Part shown: piece after piece, positions 23,254-33,029 of the stretch
Layout: each line of letters begins with the position of its first letter
Position numbering within the stretch: position 1 is the first letter of the stretch
NCBI GenBank assembly: GCA_002291465.1
Contig: CP021238.1
Coordinates: 3,038,001 to 3,102,000, forward strand
Direction of reading: 5' to 3'
DNA from: Mycobacterium lepraemurium
GTDB lineage: Bacteria; Actinomycetota; Actinomycetes; Mycobacteriales; Mycobacteriaceae
Length of the DNA stretch: 64,000 bases
Position numbers and translations under genes: made by a program
Notes under the pieces: generated by a model
What the model was told of the DNA's origin: nothing
Databases searched by the model: none
Seen by the model: the letters and a program-made list of their open reading frames with translations, nothing else

Positions 23254-23967
23254 CTAGGCGGACGTCTGCGCGGCGGGGTCGAGCACGTCGAGCGCCTTCC
23301 AGGTCGCCGCCGCGGCCTTCTGCTCGGCCTCCTTCTTGGAGCGGCCCACCCCGGTCCCATATTCGGTGTCGGCGACGACGACGACCGCGGTGAACTCCTT
23401 GTCGTGATCGGGGCCGGTGGAAGTGACCAGGTAGGACGGGGCGCCCATGCCGCGCGCCGCGGTCAGCTCCTGCAGGCTGGTCTTCCAGTCCAGCCCGGCC
23501 CCCAGCGTGGGCGCGGCGTCCAGCAGCGCGCCGAACAACCTCAGGATCACCTCGCGCGCGGTGTCGATGCCGTGCTGCAGGTAGATCGCGCCCAGCAGCG
23601 ACTCCATGCCGTCGGCCAGGATGCTCGACTTGTCCGCGCCGCCGGTGTTGGCCTCCCCGCGCCCCAGCAGCAGATGCGCCCCCAGACCGCCGTCGCACAG
23701 CTTGCGGGCGACGTCGGCCAGCGCCTGGGTGTTGACCACGCTGGCCCGCAGCTTGGCCAGGTCTCCCTCGGTGCGGTCGGGGTGGCGGTGGTAGAGCGCG
23801 TCGGTGATGGTCAGGCCCAGCACGGCGTCGCCCAGGAACTCCAGCCGCTCGTTGGTGGGCAGCCCGCCGCGTTCGTAGGCGTAGCTGCGATGCGTCAGAG
23901 CCAACGACAGCAGCTCGTCGGGCAGCTCGACCCCGAGGGCGTCGAGCAGCGGCTGCCGTGAGCTCAC
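23254..23967 (-). CDS. rnc: Ribonuclease III
   Basis: RNase III processes rRNA and structured RNAs. The GTG start at 23967 shares GTGA with the stop of the DUF177 gene upstream, so translation is coupled. The 237-residue protein contains the signature [13 protein letters not shown] with catalytic acidic residues, a second acidic site in [10 protein letters not shown], and a C-terminal double-stranded RNA-binding domain ([14 protein letters not shown]). It is intact. Confidence 0.96.
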   Translation of the reverse strand: MSSRQPLLDALGVELPDELLSLALTHRSYAYERGGLPTNERLEFLGDAVLGLTITDALYHRHPDRTEGDLAKLRASVVNTQALADVARKLCDGGLGAHLLLGRGEANTGGADKSSILADGMESLLGAIYLQHGIDTAREVILRLFGALLDAAPTLGAGLDWKTSLQELTAARGMGAPSYLVTSTGPDHDKEFTAVVVVADTEYGTGVGRSKKEAEQKAAAATWKALDVLDPAAQTSA

Positions 23968-24533
23968 CGCTCGTCCCGGGCTTCGTCGGACGCGAACATG
24001 CCCGCCAGCTCCGCCCAGCGCGGGTCGATGCGGTCGTGCTGGTGGCCGGGCTCGGCGGCCAGCGACACGCCGCATTCCGGGCACAGCCCCGGGCAGTCCG
24101 GCCGGCACACGGGCGAGAAGGGCAGCTCGAGGCCCACCGCGTCGATGATGGACTGCTCGAGGTCGACGATGTGGCCGACCTCGTCCTCCTCGGTAGTGCT
24201 GTCCGGGTAGGCGAACAGTTCGGTCAGCCGCACCCGCACCTCACCGTCCAGGGCGGTCAGGCAGCGCGCGCATTCGCCGACGGTAGGCCCGGTCACCGAG
24301 CCGGTCACCAGGACGCCCTCGGACACCGACTGGACCTGCAGGTCCAGATCCAGCGGGGCGCCCGCCTCGATCGCGATCATGTCCAGCCCGATGCGCGCCG
24401 AGCTGGGCACGGTCGTGCGCAGGGTGACCATCGCCCCGGGCCGCCGCCCCAGCCGGGTGATGTCGAACGTCATCGGGGAGGCTGGCCGGGGCGCTGCACC
24501 GCGGACCGACGATGTGCTGTGCTGCCGCGTCAT
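23964..24533 (-). CDS. DUF177/YceD family protein (Rv2926c-like)
   Basis: This 189-residue DUF177 protein has C-terminal Cys motif [13 protein letters not shown]. Members are linked to 23S rRNA accumulation and large-subunit assembly in bacteria and plastids, but the exact role is unsettled. ATG 24533 is the most likely start, giving a product slightly shorter than I recall for M. tuberculosis. Its position just before rnc, with overlapping stop and start, is conserved and fits an RNA-related role. Confidence 0.85.
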   Translation of the reverse strand: MTRQHSTSSVRGAAPRPASPMTFDITRLGRRPGAMVTLRTTVPSSARIGLDMIAIEAGAPLDLDLQVQSVSEGVLVTGSVTGPTVGECARCLTALDGEVRVRLTELFAYPDSTTEEDEVGHIVDLEQSIIDAVGLELPFSPVCRPDCPGLCPECGVSLAAEPGHQHDRIDPRWAELAGMFASDEARDER

Positions 24534-24595
24534 ATCAGAAATCCTACGGCGCCGACCGCACAATTCCAGGGCGCGTCCGCCCCGCCAGGGTGGTG

Positions 24596-25339
24596 CTACC
24601 GCACCGCGTAGTCGTGCGTGCCGGCCGCCGTCCGCAGCTGGTGACGGCCGCGGCCCACCGAGCGCAGCGTGCCGTTGAGGAATTCCTCGAACTCGGCGAG
24701 CTTGTTGTCGACGTAGATGTCGCATTCGCCGCGCAGCCGGTCGGCCTCGGCGTGCGCCGAGTCGATGAGCCGGGTGGCCTCGGCGTGGGCGGCCTCCACC
24801 ACGCTGTTCTGCGACACCAGGCGTTGCTGTTCCTTGATGCCCTCCTGGACGGCCTTCTCGTAGGAGATGTTGCCGTTCTCCAGCAGCCGGTCGGCCTCGG
24901 CCTGGGCCCGGCTGACGCTGGCCTCGTACTCGCGCTTGGCGGCGGTGGCGATGCGGACCGCCTCCTCGCGGGCCTCGGCGACCATCCGTTCGCTGTGCTG
25001 ACGCGCTTCGCTGACCATCCGGTCGGCCTGGGCCTTGGCGTCGGAGAGCACCCGGTCGGCCTCGGCGCGGGCGTGGTTGAGCATCGACTCGGACTCGGTG
25101 GTCGCCGAGGACACCATGGATTCGGCGTGCGTCTTGGCGTCGGACAGCATCGAGTCCCGCGCGTCCAGCACGTCCTGGGCGTCGTCCAGCTCGCCCGGGA
25201 TGGCGTCCTTGATGTCGTCGATCAGCTCCAGCACGTCGCCGCGGGGCACCACGCAACCGGCCGTCATCGGGACGCCACGGGCTTCTTCGACGATCGCGCT
25301 CAATTCGTCCAGCGCTTCAAACACTCGATACACGGCCAT
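24596..25339 (-). CDS. sepIVA: DivIVA-like septation protein SepIVA
   Basis: This 247-residue coiled-coil protein (Rv2927c position) starts at ATG 25339 with AGGAGG upstream. Residues about 35-220 are almost entirely heptad-like Ala/Glu/Arg/Asp sequence with repeated AEADR and SEARQHSERM-type units, as in DivIVA-family scaffolds. In M. smegmatis and M. tuberculosis SepIVA is an essential septum-associated regulator of cell-envelope synthesis. It is intact. The M. tuberculosis PDIM locus would lie just upstream, but is absent here. Confidence 0.9.
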   Translation of the reverse strand: MAVYRVFEALDELSAIVEEARGVPMTAGCVVPRGDVLELIDDIKDAIPGELDDAQDVLDARDSMLSDAKTHAESMVSSATTESESMLNHARAEADRVLSDAKAQADRMVSEARQHSERMVAEAREEAVRIATAAKREYEASVSRAQAEADRLLENGNISYEKAVQEGIKEQQRLVSQNSVVEAAHAEATRLIDSAHAEADRLRGECDIYVDNKLAEFEEFLNGTLRSVGRGRHQLRTAAGTHDYAVR

Positions 25340-25553
25340 ACCCTCCTGGCGTCTGCAAAGATCCTGTTGTTACCAGTGTGCCTGGTGTTGTCTCTGTGAC
25401 AGCGGTGGCGACACCGGTGTGTCGGGGATTTGCCCGTTCGGCACCCGTTAAACGCCGGAACGCACCCGCTTCTTTGCCGGCGATTCTATGTTCGGCGGGT
25501 CAGGAGTTAACTCCGCGGCGGGCAGTGGCTCTCGAGCGCCCTCACTTCTGTCA

Positions 25554-26560
25554 CTAGCTGGCGGCGATGATGGCGTAGTCGTTTCGGCGCCGTTGCTGCC
25601 GCGGATCCTGCCAGTCGGCCGGATCGGCCCGCGCCTCCCGGACCACCGCTGTAGCCCAAGCCGACAGGGCGGCGGCGCTGCGGAGGCTCGGAGCGACGTC
25701 GCCGCCCACAATGCCGCGTAACGGTCGAGTTGCTCGCTCCACAACTGATAGTCGGCCAGGGTCGGTCCGCCGCTGTTCGCCGGAATGAACGCGGGGTCGA
25801 GCATATCGGGATGCGAGGCAACGAAACGCGCCATGTCGTTGGCGGTGCGGCAGTCCGGCGACTGGCGGTGAGCCAGGTAGACCGCCGCCAGCGCCCCGGT
25901 CGTCACCAGCACAACGGCGGTCAATAACGCCACCGTCGGGCGCCAGCGCGGTGAGGCGGGTTCGTTGCGCCGCGCCGTGCGCAGGGCTGCCGCCGCACCC
26001 GGAAAGCGCTGTAAGGCGTCCTGCAACAGGATGATTCGCCGTTCGACTCGCCGGGCGACGAGCCAGCCGCGAACCCCGGCAACCGCGAGGAACGCGGCGC
26101 CCACGCCTTTCAGCACCATGCGCCCGGGACCGTCGGCGTTGGTGGCCGTCAGCGCCAGCCAGCTGACCGTCAGCAGGACGTAGCTGACGGCGATGCGGTT
26201 CGGAGTCGACCGACCGAAGCCGAGCCGGAGGTGGGCGATGCGGATCGCCGCCACCAGAACGGCCGCCGACGCGGGGACGTCGCCGCGCACGCTCGCCACG
26301 ATCGCCTGCGCCCGCTCGGCGCGGTCGAGGCAGCGCGTCGCGGCCACGTACTCGCGTGACGCCCGCCGGCCGACGATCACCGCCTACTGGGCGAACAGGG
26401 CGCTGACGCCCACGAGGAAGACCAGCCGCCACGGCCAGGCCATCCCGGCCATCAGGTGGGGCATGAGAAGCGGGGCCAACAGGCCGAAGGTGACGGCGGC
26501 GACGCACCAGTGCACCAGCCACCGCTGCCACCGCGGCGCCCCGAGAAGTCGGATCCACAC
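25554..26560 (-). pseudogene. Unrecognised multi-pass membrane protein, nonsense codon plus frameshift
   Basis: I do not recognise the family. From a GTG near 26560 the frame encodes two predicted TM helices (LLAPLLMPHLMAGM and RLVFLVGVSALFAQ), then hits TAG at 26384-26386, probably a former Trp. The same frame continues with a cytoplasmic stretch, two more helices, a fifth (about 25890-25950) and an extracytoplasmic part ending DYQLWSEQLDRYAALWAAT. Near 25685 a one-base shift moves the C-terminus into another frame that reads LSAWATAVVREA...NDYAIIAAS and stops at 25554. The start is uncertain: the frame is open further upstream. The gene is divergent from the permease. Confidence 0.65.
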
Positions 26561-26602
26561 GGGGTGGAGTCTGACAAACGCGTCGCCGATCCGCCCCTCA
26601 CT

Positions 26603-26621
26603 TATACCCTCCCGGGGTATA
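26603..26621. promoter_or_regulatory. CsoR/RicR-type metal-responsive operator
   Basis: TATACCCTCCCGGGGTATA is a 19-bp inverted repeat with 7-bp perfect arms (TATACCC/GGGTATA), 35 bp upstream of the permease start. It matches the ATACCC-n-GGGTAT style of operators bound by CsoR-family repressors. In M. tuberculosis the orthologue Rv2963 belongs to the copper-responsive RicR regulon, so RicR is the likely binder. The assignment to copper is inference. Confidence 0.7.
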
Positions 26622-26655
26622 CTACACGGGGAGGGTCAGCGCAGGAGGAATCGCC

Positions 26656-27819
26656 ATGACGACGGTACTGTCGGCGGTCGGGCACGCCCTGGCCGTCGCC
26701 GGGTCGATGACCTGGGAAATCCTGTGGGCGCTGATTCTGGGGTTCGCCCTGTCGGCGGTGGTGCAGGCGGTGGTGCGCCGGACCACCATCGTGGCCCTGA
26801 TGGGCGACGCGCGCCCACGCACGCTTGCGGTGTCGGCGGGACTGGGCGCGGCCTCGTCGTCGTGCTCGTACGCCGCGGTGGCGTTGGCCCGTGCGCTGTT
26901 CCGCAAGGGCGCCGACTTCACCGCCACGATGGCCTTCGAGATCGGTTCCACCAACCTGGTGGTGGAGTTGGGCATCATCCTGGCGCTGCTGATGGGATGG
27001 CAGTTCACCGCCGCCGAGTTCGTCGGCGGGCCGTTGATGATCGTGGTGCTGGCGCTGCTGTTCCGGCTGTTCGTGCGCCCGCGGCTGGTCGACGCCGCCC
27101 GCGCGCAGGCGCAGCGGGGCATCGCCGGGTCGATGGAAGGCCATGCCGCCATGGACATGTCGGTGGCCGGCGACGGCCCGTTCTGGCGGCGGCTGCTGTC
27201 CCCCGCGGGCTTCACCGCGGTGTCGCACGTGTTCGTGATGGAGTGGCTGGCGATCCTGCGCGACCTGGTGCTGGGCTTGCTGATCGCCGGCGCGGCCGCA
27301 GCGTGGGTGCCCGAAAAGTTTTGGCAGAGCTTCTTTTTGGTGGACCACCCCGGCTGGTCGGTGCTGTGGGGACCGATCGTGGGCCCGCTGGTGGCGATCG
27401 TGTCGTTCGTGTGCTCGATTGGCAATGTGCCGCTGGCCGCGGTGTTGTGGAACGGCAGCATCAGCTTCGGCGGCGTGATCGCGTTCATCTACGCCGACCT
27501 GCTGATCCTGCCGATCCTGAACATCTACCGCAGGTACTACGGCACCCGGATGATGCTGACCCTGCTGAGCACCTTCTACGCCGCGATGGTCGCCGCCGGG
27601 TATCTCATCGAATTGATCTTCGGCACAAGCGGTCTCATCCCGGCCCAGCGTGCCGCGACGGTGGCCGAGGCGTCCGTATCGTGGAATTACACCACCTGGC
27701 TCAACCAGGTCTTCCTGGTGCTCGCGCTGGTCCTGATCGTTCGGTTCGTCCGCACGAACGGGCTGGCGATGGTGCGGATGATGGGCGGCTCCCCCGACCC
27801 CGCCGAGCATCGGCACTGA
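26656..27819 (+). CDS. Permease of the UPF0718/ArsP_1 family (Rv2963-like)
   Basis: This 387-residue integral membrane protein has about eight to ten hydrophobic segments arranged as two halves, each with a conserved Ser/Cys-rich turn (AASSSCSYAAVALARAL and FVCSIGNVPLAAVLW), the hallmark of this permease family. ATG 26656 follows GGAGG. Substrates are poorly known; relatives export arsenicals or sit in copper or sulfur regulons. The RicR/CsoR-like operator upstream suggests metal-controlled expression. It is intact, surrounded by pseudogenes. The M. tuberculosis neighbour purU is not present next to it. Confidence 0.85.
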   Translation: MTTVLSAVGHALAVAGSMTWEILWALILGFALSAVVQAVVRRTTIVALMGDARPRTLAVSAGLGAASSSCSYAAVALARALFRKGADFTATMAFEIGSTNLVVELGIILALLMGWQFTAAEFVGGPLMIVVLALLFRLFVRPRLVDAARAQAQRGIAGSMEGHAAMDMSVAGDGPFWRRLLSPAGFTAVSHVFVMEWLAILRDLVLGLLIAGAAAAWVPEKFWQSFFLVDHPGWSVLWGPIVGPLVAIVSFVCSIGNVPLAAVLWNGSISFGGVIAFIYADLLILPILNIYRRYYGTRMMLTLLSTFYAAMVAAGYLIELIFGTSGLIPAQRAATVAEASVSWNYTTWLNQVFLVLALVLIVRFVRTNGLAMVRMMGGSPDPAEHRH

Positions 27820-27824
27820 GTGCT

Positions 27825-30800
27825 TCAGGCGTGCCGGGCCGCTTCCCGGGCCAGCTGCACCCTCGAGCTCAGACCGAGTTTCGTGTAGATGTGGGTGAGA
27901 TGGGATTGCACGGTGCGCGGTGAGACAAAAAGCCTTGTGGCGATATCGTTGTTGCCCAGGCCCTCACTGACCAGCTTCACCACCTCGTGCTCGGCCGGGG
28001 TGAGCGAGCCCCACCCGCGGGCAGGACGTCTGCGTTCGCCGCGCCCGCGGCGCGCTTAGGTGATCGCCTCCGGGGTGGTCAGCGCCGCCCCCTCGGCCCA
28101 TGCGGCTTCGAAATCCTTGTCGCCCACCGTATCTCGCAGCGCCGCCACCGATTGCCGCCAGGCCGGGTCCCACACCGCCAAGCGCGCCGCGCCCATCCGC
28201 TGCCAGATGGCGTGTGCCGCGCCCAAAAGCCGGGCCGCTTCGCGGTGACCGCCGGCGGCGCCGGCCAGGGCGGCAAGGCATTCCAGGGTGTCGGCAATGC
28301 CGAAGTGCGCGTGCTTGTCGACGGCTATCGCGAGCACCTCGTGGGCATCTCGCTCGGCCTGGTCGGGGTCGCCGACCGCGATCGCCACCCGGGCGCGCGC
28401 AGTCAGGGCATACATCCGCACGGCCCAACCCGGCGCCGTCGCGATCGCCTCGTCGGCCCAGCGCCCAGCCGTGGCCACCTCCCCGTCCGCCAGCGCGGTC
28501 AGCGTATTGAGCGGGCGCAGGGGCGCGGCGAAACCCGGCAGCACGCTGCCGTGCTCCCACGCCGCCGCGGTCGCGGCCCGGGCCGTGTCGACATCACCCG
28601 CGGCCAGCACGGCGTGCGCCAACGCGAAGTGACCGACGCTGGCCGCCCGCCCGCCGAACTCGGACCCGACCTGCAGGCTGACCTGCGCCGCTGTGCGGGC
28701 CACGGCCGTGTCGCTCCGGATCGCCAGCGCGGTGCCCTGATGCCCGAGGGCCGCGGCCTGCAGTACCCCGTCGTGGGCGGCCTCCGCCTCAGCCGCCACC
28801 GCCCCGAGCTCGGCGACGGCGCCCGCCAAGTCGCCCTCCCAGATCCGGGCTATGCCCAGGCAGATCCGGCAGTGCCGCGAGTTGGAGCCGTCGCCGATGC
28901 TGTCGGCCAGGGAGCGTCCCTCCTCGGCGACCGCGCGTGCGGCGATCGGATCGCCTTCGGCGATCGCCGCGTCGGCCTGCCAGGTCAGGATCTGGCTCAG
29001 GCGCCACTTGTCGTCCAGCTCCCGGGCCAGTGCGAGCGCCTCGGCGAAGAATCCCCCGGCCAGCTCGGCGTTGTAGGCGGCGGTGAAGCCGCAGGCGGCC
29101 AGCGCACGGGCCAGCACGACGGGATCGCCGAGCTCGCGTGCCAGTGCCAGGGCCTGCTGCGCCCGGTCCAGGCTGTCGGCGCCCAGCAAGACCACGTCGA
29201 GCACCGCCTGGTCGGTCAGGGCCTGGGCGCGCACCCCGGCCGGCACCCCGGTGTCGTGGGCGAGCTCGGGGGTGAGGACGGCGTCGAACCATGCCAAGCC
29301 TTCGCGAGGCCGCCCGCGCGCGAGCCACAGCGGTTGCAGCGCCGACGCCAGCATTAACGCCGGTGCGACGTCGGCGTTGTCCCGGCTCCAGGCGAACGCT
29401 GCCCGCAGGTTGTCGATCTCCGTCTCGACCTGCTCGAGGCGCTGCTCGTAGTCGCGGCCGGCCGGCGCATCGAGCGCGGCCGCCAGCGCGGTGTAGTAGT
29501 CGCGGTGGCGGGACCGTACCGCGCGTCGGCCTCGCCGGACTCGACGAGCTTCTCCTGCGCGTACTGGCGCACGGTTTCCAGCAACCGGTTCCGGATGCCG
29601 GCCCCGACGTCGTCGGCGGCGCACCGCGGTGCGCGAACCGCCGGTCAGCAGGCGAAACCGGTCGTGCAGGCTGTCGAGGATCTCGGTCAGCGACAACGCC
29701 CGCACCCGCGCCGCCGCCAGCTCGATGGCCAGCGGCATCCCGTCGAGGCGTTGGCAGACCTCGGCCACCACCGCGGCGTTGTCGTCGGTGACGGTGAAAC
29801 CAGGCTGCGCCAACCGCGCGGTCGGCGAACAGCTCGACCGCTTCGTCGGCCACCGACAGCGACAGCACCCGCCGCGTCGCCTCACCCCCGACGCCGATCG
29901 GCTCGTGACTCGTGGTCAGGATCGTCAGCCCCGGCGCGCCACCCAGCAGGGCGGTGATCAGCTCGGCGCACGCGTCCAGCAGATGTTCGCAGTTGTCGAG
30001 CACCATCAGCATGTCCCGGTCGCCGACGAACCGCAGCAGCGTGTCCATCGTCGAGCGGCCAGGCTGGTCGGGCAGTCCCAGCGACCGCGCCACGGTCAGC
30101 GGCGCGAGGTCCGGGTCGGTGATCGGCGCCAGATCCACATACCAGACTCCGTCGGCGTGTTCGGCGGCCAGCTGGTTCACCGCTTCGACCGCCCACCCCG
30201 CCGGCTCCGGTTAAGGTGACCATCTGGTTGCGGGCCAACAGGTTTCGCACCTCGGCTAGCTGCCCGCCGCGGCCGACGAAGCTGGTCAATCGTGACGGAA
30301 CCTGATGCGCAGCAATGGTTTTCGTGGTCCGCAGCGGAGGGAAGTCGTTGACCAGGTCGGGGTGGCACATTTGCACCACTCGTTCCGGGAGCGGCAGATC
30401 GCGCAGCGGGTGGCTGCCAAGATCGGCCAGCCACACAGCTTTCGGCAGTTGGTCGACCACCAACTGTTCGGTTGCGCCGGACAGCAGCGTCTGGCCGCCG
30501 TGGCCCAGATCGCGCAGCCGCGCAGTCCGGTTGATCGTCGACCCGGCGTAGTTGCCCCCGTCGCGCAGTTGCACCTCGCCGGTGTGTATCCCGATGCGGA
30601 GCCGGATCGGGACCAGCGGGCGCCCGCTGCAATCCCAGCGCGCAGGACAGCGCATCCGACGCCCGGGCGAACGCCACCACGAAACTGTCGCCCTCGCCCT
30701 GCTCCACCGGGCGCACGCCGTCGTGCACCGCGACGATCTCCGACACGGTCTCGTTCAGCCGGGCGGCGGCGGCGGTCATCTGCTCGGGCTGCGTCTCCCA

Positions 30801-30926
30801 CAGCCGCGTCGAGCCCTCGACGTCGCCCAGCAGCAACGTCACGGTGCCCGTCGGCAACAGCCCGCTCACACCAAGTGCGCTCCAGTCCACCAGCGGCACG
30901 TCCGCGCGTGGATCGATCTCGCTCAT
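27825..30926 (-). pseudogene. Adenylate cyclase-ATPase-LuxR regulator, heavily degraded
   Basis: This is a large mycobacterial regulator of the Rv0386/Rv0890c/Rv1358 type. In order it has a class III cyclase domain (TVTLLLGDVEGSTRLW at the start, IGIHTGEVQLRDG later), an NB-ARC-like ATPase (LTGAGGVG, then MVLDNCEHLLD and LAIELAAARVRAL), a TPR-like helical region and a C-terminal LuxR HTH (SLTPAEHEVVKLVSEGL). Lesions: a shift near 30630; loss of the Lys-Thr of Walker A with a shift near 30210; a shift near 29820; a deletion of over 100 codons near 29600 joining GGSRTAVRR to RNRLLETVRQYAQEKL, with a further shift; and TAA at 28056-28058 before the HTH. It cannot be functional. Confidence 0.85.
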
Positions 30927-31038
30927 GTTAGCCAGCCTGCGCTGCACACGGGCGCAAAATAATCGGCGTAACCGCGCAATTACCGGCGGCTACCCGCGTA
31001 GCCGAGGCGTGCCAGGCCGCTTCCTGTGCCGGGCGCCC

Positions 31039-32731
31039 CTAGGTTTGCGGCAGCCGCACGTCGAGCACCGCGTACCGGCCCTGGCCCGCCTCGTCCAGCA
31101 CCCACCCGATGGCCTCGCGCATCTGCGCCGGGGTGTGCACGTCGCGTCCGCTGCCCCCGCAGGCCCGGGCCAGCGCGGCGTAGTCGGTGGCCGAGGTCAG
31201 CCGAGTTCGGGAAAGTCGTTGTCGCGCACGGAGATTCCCTGCGGGTACAGCTCCGTCACCGGTGTCTTGGAGGCCAGGTAGGAGTGGTTGTTCAACACGA
31301 CGGTCACGAACGGCGCACCGTAGCGATGCGCGGACCACAGCGCGGCGGTGGGCACCCCGAAGTTGAACGCCCCGTCGCCGCAGATCGCGACGACGGGTGC
31401 GTGCGGTCGGGCCAGCTTGATCCCGAAGGCGCCGCCCAGCGCCCAGCCCAACGCCGGTGCGCCGGTGTCGAAGAGCTGCCCGGGCGGCCGCCGCACCTGG
31501 CGGGCCACCGCGGGCCGGTTGGTCACGGCCTCCTGGACGACGACGGCGTCGTCGGGCAGCGCGCCGCCGAGCGCGGCCAGCATCGCGTCGGGGGCATCGG
31601 CGTCGCTGTCGGACTCGGCCCGGCGCGCCGCTTCCCGGCGGCGTTGCGCCACTTGTGATTCCACCGCACCGCGGCGGGTGCTCCACTTCTCGCGCAGCTC
31701 GTCGTTGACCAGCCGCAGCAGGGTCTGCTCGAGCAGCAGCAGCAGCGCGACCCGGGTGTCGGCGGTCAACGCGATTTCGACCGGGTAGGACCACAGCGGC
31801 ATGCTCGGCTTGACCGGATCGGCGTCGATCTGCACCACCCAGGCCGACGCGGGCGGGGCCAACTGTGCGGGCACCCACGGCACTTCGCAGTCCAGCGGCA
31901 GCACGGTGTCGGCGTCCTGCAGCGGGGCCGCGTCGCCGGTGACGTGCAGCGGATGCCCGGGCAGCATGTTGGCGCGGTCGCCCTGGTCGACCACCGGCGC
32001 GCCGAGGATCTCGGCGATGCGGGCCAGCACGGTCGCGGCGGCGGTGCGGGCGGTGACGATGACCACCCGCTGCCCGGCAACCAGGATCCCGGCCAGCCGG
32101 CCCAGCGTGGCGGGGTCGGGGCCGGGCGGAACGGCCGGCGGCAGCCGTCGCTGCAACGCCCGGCCGCCGGCCTCCATCAGGGCTTCGCGCGGCAGCATGA
32201 CGTAGGCCGGTCCGGGCGGGCTGGACTGGGCGACCTGGAATGCCCGGCGGACGATGGGGGCCAGCTCACGCCCGCGCGGAACCTCCATGTGCCACTTGGC
32301 GTAGTTGCGCATTACGGCGGGCTGGTCGAGTTGTTCCTGCTGCCAATGAATGTGGGTGTCGCGGTGGCCGCGGACGTCGAACTGTAGGGGGTGCGCCCGG
32401 CGAATACCACCACCGGAGTTCCGTTGCGCTGCACGTTGTGCAGCCGGCAACCCAGGTTCAGCGTCCCGGCGTCGACGTGCATCGTGACCGCCTGCGGCCG
32501 GCCGCTGGCCATGTGGTGGCCGATGGCCGCCGCCAGGGCGACGCTTTCGTGCACGCACAGCACCGCCCGCGGACTGGGCGTACCGGCGGCGCGCGCCGCC
32601 GCGAGCGCTTCCTGGATGGGCGCCGAGTCGGTTCCGGGGTTGATGAAGAAGTCCGCGACTCCCTCGTCGGCCAGGAGCGCGATCAGGTCCGCCGCCGCCT
32701 CGGGTCCGTCGAGTGGATTGTCTAGCGTCAT
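31039..32731 (-). pseudogene. Acetolactate synthase-like ThDP enzyme, two frameshifts
   Basis: This is a thiamine-diphosphate-dependent enzyme of the acetolactate synthase/benzoylformate decarboxylase superfamily. ATG 32731 has AGGAGA upstream. The N-terminal ThDP domain has the proton-relay Glu in VLCVHESVALAA, and the C-terminal domain has ICGDGAFNFG followed by VLNNHSYLA (the Mg/ThDP motif). Near 32385 a base is lost after GRTPYS; the frame resumes at FDVRGHRDTH. Near 31200 a second loss ends the frame at DNDFPELG, with the true tail LTSATDYAALARACGG...RLPQT in another frame. The intact product would be about 565 residues. The substrate is not inferable. M. tuberculosis has no gene here. 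Confidence 0.8.
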
Positions 32732-33000
32732 GGCTGCCGTTCTCCTATCGACGTCGCCGACCTCGCAAATCCCCCTCGTGTCTCGGATGAGATCTTCAAG
32801 ATACGTTCCGCGTCGGCGTTGTAGATCCTTTTTCGACGGGGCTCGGCGCTGCGGGGTCGAAGCCAACGGGTACCCCGGCAGCGGCCGGCTACTCCATACA
32901 GTGGTTGCCGTGTCAAAGAGCTTGCCGCTTAACGGTTTCGGTGTTGGATGGCGAGCCTTCGCGGGGCGGTCGGGCACCGCCGCGGTTTGACGGCCGAAAC

Positions 33001-33023
33001 TTGTCGGACCCCGCTGTCATGAT
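33001..33023 (+). promoter_or_regulatory. PafBC-type (LexA-independent) DNA-damage promoter
   Basis: TTGTCGGAC (33001-33009), an 8-bp spacer and CATGAT (33018-33023) fit the RecA-NDp/PafBC promoter pattern TTGTCRGTG-n8-TAnnnT with small deviations. The next gene's ATG begins 7 nt after the -10, so the transcript would be leaderless. Members of the 13E12 family are among the genes with such promoters in M. tuberculosis, as I recall. Confidence 0.5.
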
Positions 33024-33029
33024 GTTGTC

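Noticed and set aside
27987..29357. A 456-codon open frame on the plus strand
   Set aside because: It is antisense to the LuxR regulator pseudogene and has the Gly/Arg/His-rich composition of frames opposite GC-rich genes. The minus-strand text has clear domain motifs.
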